Positions 61,567-64,000 of a stretch of DNA of 64,000 nucleotides are shown here, piece by piece; within the stretch, counting starts at the first letter, position 1; every line of letters begins with the position of its first letter. The notes under the pieces are model-generated. The model worked only from the letters and a program-made list of their open reading frames with translations, had not been told where the DNA came from and ran no database searches. The DNA lies in contig CM060909.1 of the NCBI GenBank assembly GCA_030737875.1, positions 30,587,659 through 30,651,658 of the forward strand, given 5' to 3'. The stretch is from Allium sativum. Lineage: Eukaryota > Streptophyta > Magnoliopsida > Asparagales > Amaryllidaceae. Both the position numbers and the translations under genes were made by a program.

Positions 61567-63679
61567 ATTTATTATCTAAAATCTTATATAAAATTCTTTA
61601 GTGTAATATTGACTATATTATACAAATTTGTCCGACATAAATTCAATTAGAAATTATACATTGAAACCTCTTTTCTAATTTTCCTTCCAACAAATTTCTA
61701 TTTGCAAAGATTTTGCTTTTACCCTTTATTCATTCTCAACTGTGAATATACAAGTTTATTCTTGACTCAGTTAGTCAACTTGGATTCATACTTGAAACTT
61801 CGGGTTTCACCTTTATTTATAACTTCCATTTCGTTATAAAATCTTCTGTATATTTTCCCTTTACGCATTTTGAAAATCCCGATCCATTTATAATCTTAAT
61901 TTCAAACCACATTCCACTTTCTTTTCCAATCCACGCTCAACTATATCCTTCTCAAATACTCCAAAATAAGGGTTTTCACTTTTTTTAAAAAAATGTCACT
62001 TGTAAAGTCAAGTTCTCATCCTATTTGTCAAAAACAAACATTTACTTCTCAATTGTATTTAACTTGGTTTCTAAATAAACATTTATAATTGAAAATAAAT
62101 ATTTTCCTTTATGTTCTTTTTATATTTCAATTCTATTTTTAAATCCATATATTCCAAATTCTCAAATGGTAATCTTTCATTCCTTTATAAACATTGTTTA
62201 TAAAATCACCTCATTAACACATTTGTTTAAACAAATCTTTTCCTCTAAACCGTAATTATAATTTGGATTTCAAATGAACGTTTCTATTTAAAAATAGGTA
62301 TTTGCCCTAAGACAACTTCAATTTGTTTTAAAATAACGGTTTATTTTACGATTCCCATTTCTTTTCTAAATCCCTACGTACTTCACATTTTCCTCAAATT
62401 TCTCGAAAAATGATTCCACTTCTTATAATGTCGTCTATAAAATCACTTCTTCATGATATTTAAACAATTATTTGCTTTTCAAATTCTATTTAATTTGGAT
62501 TCTAACTAACCCCTTTTCATTTGAAATAAATGTTTTAAAATTCTTTTTATATTCCAATTTCTGTTTTGTAATCCATATATGGTTATTTAGGATATTTAAA
62601 ATATCCCAAAATCAACAATCTGTGTTACCAACACATTCAAACATATCTAAGCTATCACAGGTTATAAAACACATCATATATTAGCATATATGTAAAAACA
62701 AATAATTTATATGTGAGGGATCCAGTTGGATCCCTCCAACCTGTTTTTCCTGCATCCACAGATGTTAGTCAACAATAATAGTACCCATCCTGCTTCATGG
62801 CAGGATATCGTGGTATAGAAGGTCATCCACTATATATATTGTGGGGGCACATAGGGAAATCATCCGCTAATGGTACTACGGGCATCCGCTAATGTTACTG
62901 CGGGAATTATCCAATCACCATAATTATTTTTATATATTATTATTATATAATATAATCACTTTATATCAATCAATTTAGCAACCAGCAAGAAATAAATAAA
63001 ATTTTGAACTATTAAAAAATATTTCAAATAATTTAACTGAATGAGTTTAAATCACCTCGGTTTCTTCTGATGAATATCCATTTTAAAAACTCCATATCGT
63101 CTTAGTTACGCGGCTACTTCATTTGTCTTGAATATAATTTATTTTTCACCTATATTAAATTTTTACTAATCGATTAAACAATTATTAATCTAAACTAATA
63201 AATTATTCTACATGTGTTTATTTATTTTAAATGAACTACTTTAATAAATTTTCCATGTAGTTTGAATTTATTAAAATGTATACCTTATTGTCTACCCAAA
63301 TTCTTGACTTTGATATAGCAAATTCCCGAAACAAATTCAAACTGAAATCAACTCTAAAAACTGCCATATGCCACTTCAACATTTCCTCAAACAATTCATC
63401 GTCATGTACCACTTCCTTTTAAACCCACTGCCTTGCTATTGCATACTACCAGATCAACTTTAACATCAGACATCGCCCCCTTAAAACAAACTGGACTCAT
63501 CCAAACCTCAAAATCAACACAGGCACCTACTCGCCCACATTTGCAAATGTCGAACTTCCTATAATTCACAACAGATCTGAAATTTCTAGTAACAAGTTCA
63601 CCATAAAAACAGACTATGCTCCTTCCTTCCTCCTCTCACACTCACGTTCAACTATATTTGACATTAATCATAGGACTTC
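61567..63679 (-). mobile_element. Element J, part 2
   Basis: This continues the reversed E-family LTR after the CACTA element. The block ggatccagttggatccctcc with aacctgtttttcctgcat (62719-62756) is the reverse complement of E 6893-6930. It is cut at 63679 by K, with acttc as the expected target duplication. It is AT-rich and non-coding. Confidence 0.72.
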
Positions 63680-64000
63680 TGTTACAGCCCGAACTTCCCC
63701 GGTAAGGAAAGCCCGGATTGAGTTGAGGACAAGCCACATCAGAACGCAAACAGAAGAACATTTCATTGTTTATTACAACAATTTCATCAGATTACAAGAA
63801 TATACAAAGTATAATCAAATAATATACATTAGATAAATATCAGAGATTACAACACATTACATAGCAGCGGAAAATAATACAAAACACAACTGAAGGAGAT
63901 ATACGGATACAAAGCTTTCCAGATATTGTTCCAGCTGTAAATCAGGATCCTGTGAATATAAATCTGCAAAACAAAAACTACTAGCTTCCCGTGTTAAAAT
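63680..64000 (-). mobile_element. Element K: D-family LTR start, cut by window edge
   Basis: It begins tgttacagcccgaacttccc and follows the D LTR start (9154 on) through acaagccaca, cagaagaacatttcattgt, catagcagcgga and agctttcc. It is diverged from D and continues past the window. Confidence 0.82.

Overview
The window is a block of nested plant transposable elements. I could support no host gene, tRNA or rRNA gene, and no bacterial-type feature. It looks like the intergenic heterochromatin of a flowering plant with a large, repeat-rich genome: Ty3/gypsy chromovirus polyproteins of the Tekay/Del type, initiator-Met tRNA primer binding sites, CACTA termini and AT-rich long LTRs. I cannot place it to family or species.

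Layout, using working names A to K. F (1-2316) is the end of a Tekay-type LTR inserted in the 5' LTR of E. E (2317-23835, + strand) is a large-LTR, non-coding element: a 5' LTR remnant (2317-3062), a 1.0-kb internal domain (3063-4086) and a 5.9-kb 3' LTR (4087-9153 plus 22987-23835). D (9154-22981, - strand; TSD taagg) splits that 3' LTR. D has two 6.4-kb LTRs around only 1.04 kb of non-coding internal DNA. E sits in G (23836-26825), a decayed LTR of the E family. After about 260 bp of unassigned sequence comes H (27085-28005), a D-family LTR broken by I. I (28006-29153 and 51886-55952, + strand) is an E-family LTR split by B.

B (29159-51880, - strand; TSD gacct) is a full-length Tekay-type element whose gag-pol has two nonsense codons. 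Its 3' LTR is split by A (29849-41545, - strand; TSD gatcg), a very young Tekay-type element whose pol is intact and whose gag has one N-terminal stop. Beyond B, LTR I is broken by J (55953-63679, E family, reversed). J carries a 3.37-kb CACTA transposon (58191-61563; TSD aat) that holds a captured exon resembling the start of a nuclear poly(A)-binding protein gene. It is then broken by K (63680 to the right edge, D family). The deepest visible order is H > I > B > A. LTR divergence judged by eye agrees with it: A has 2 substitutions in 3.27 kb, B about twenty in 2.9 kb, and E is clearly older than D.

How the parts relate: A and B encode everything needed for reverse transcription and chromatin-targeted integration. 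D and E encode nothing but keep a PBS, a polypurine tract, TG...CA ends and, for D, a TSD. All four share a perfect 7-bp hairpin with a GGGA loop just before the polypurine tract, with compensatory base changes between families. This suggests that a Tekay-type machinery mobilised D and E in trans. The most unusual structure is a tandem pair of compound inverted repeats in the LTRs of A, B and F, whose stems differ in sequence but keep their pairing.
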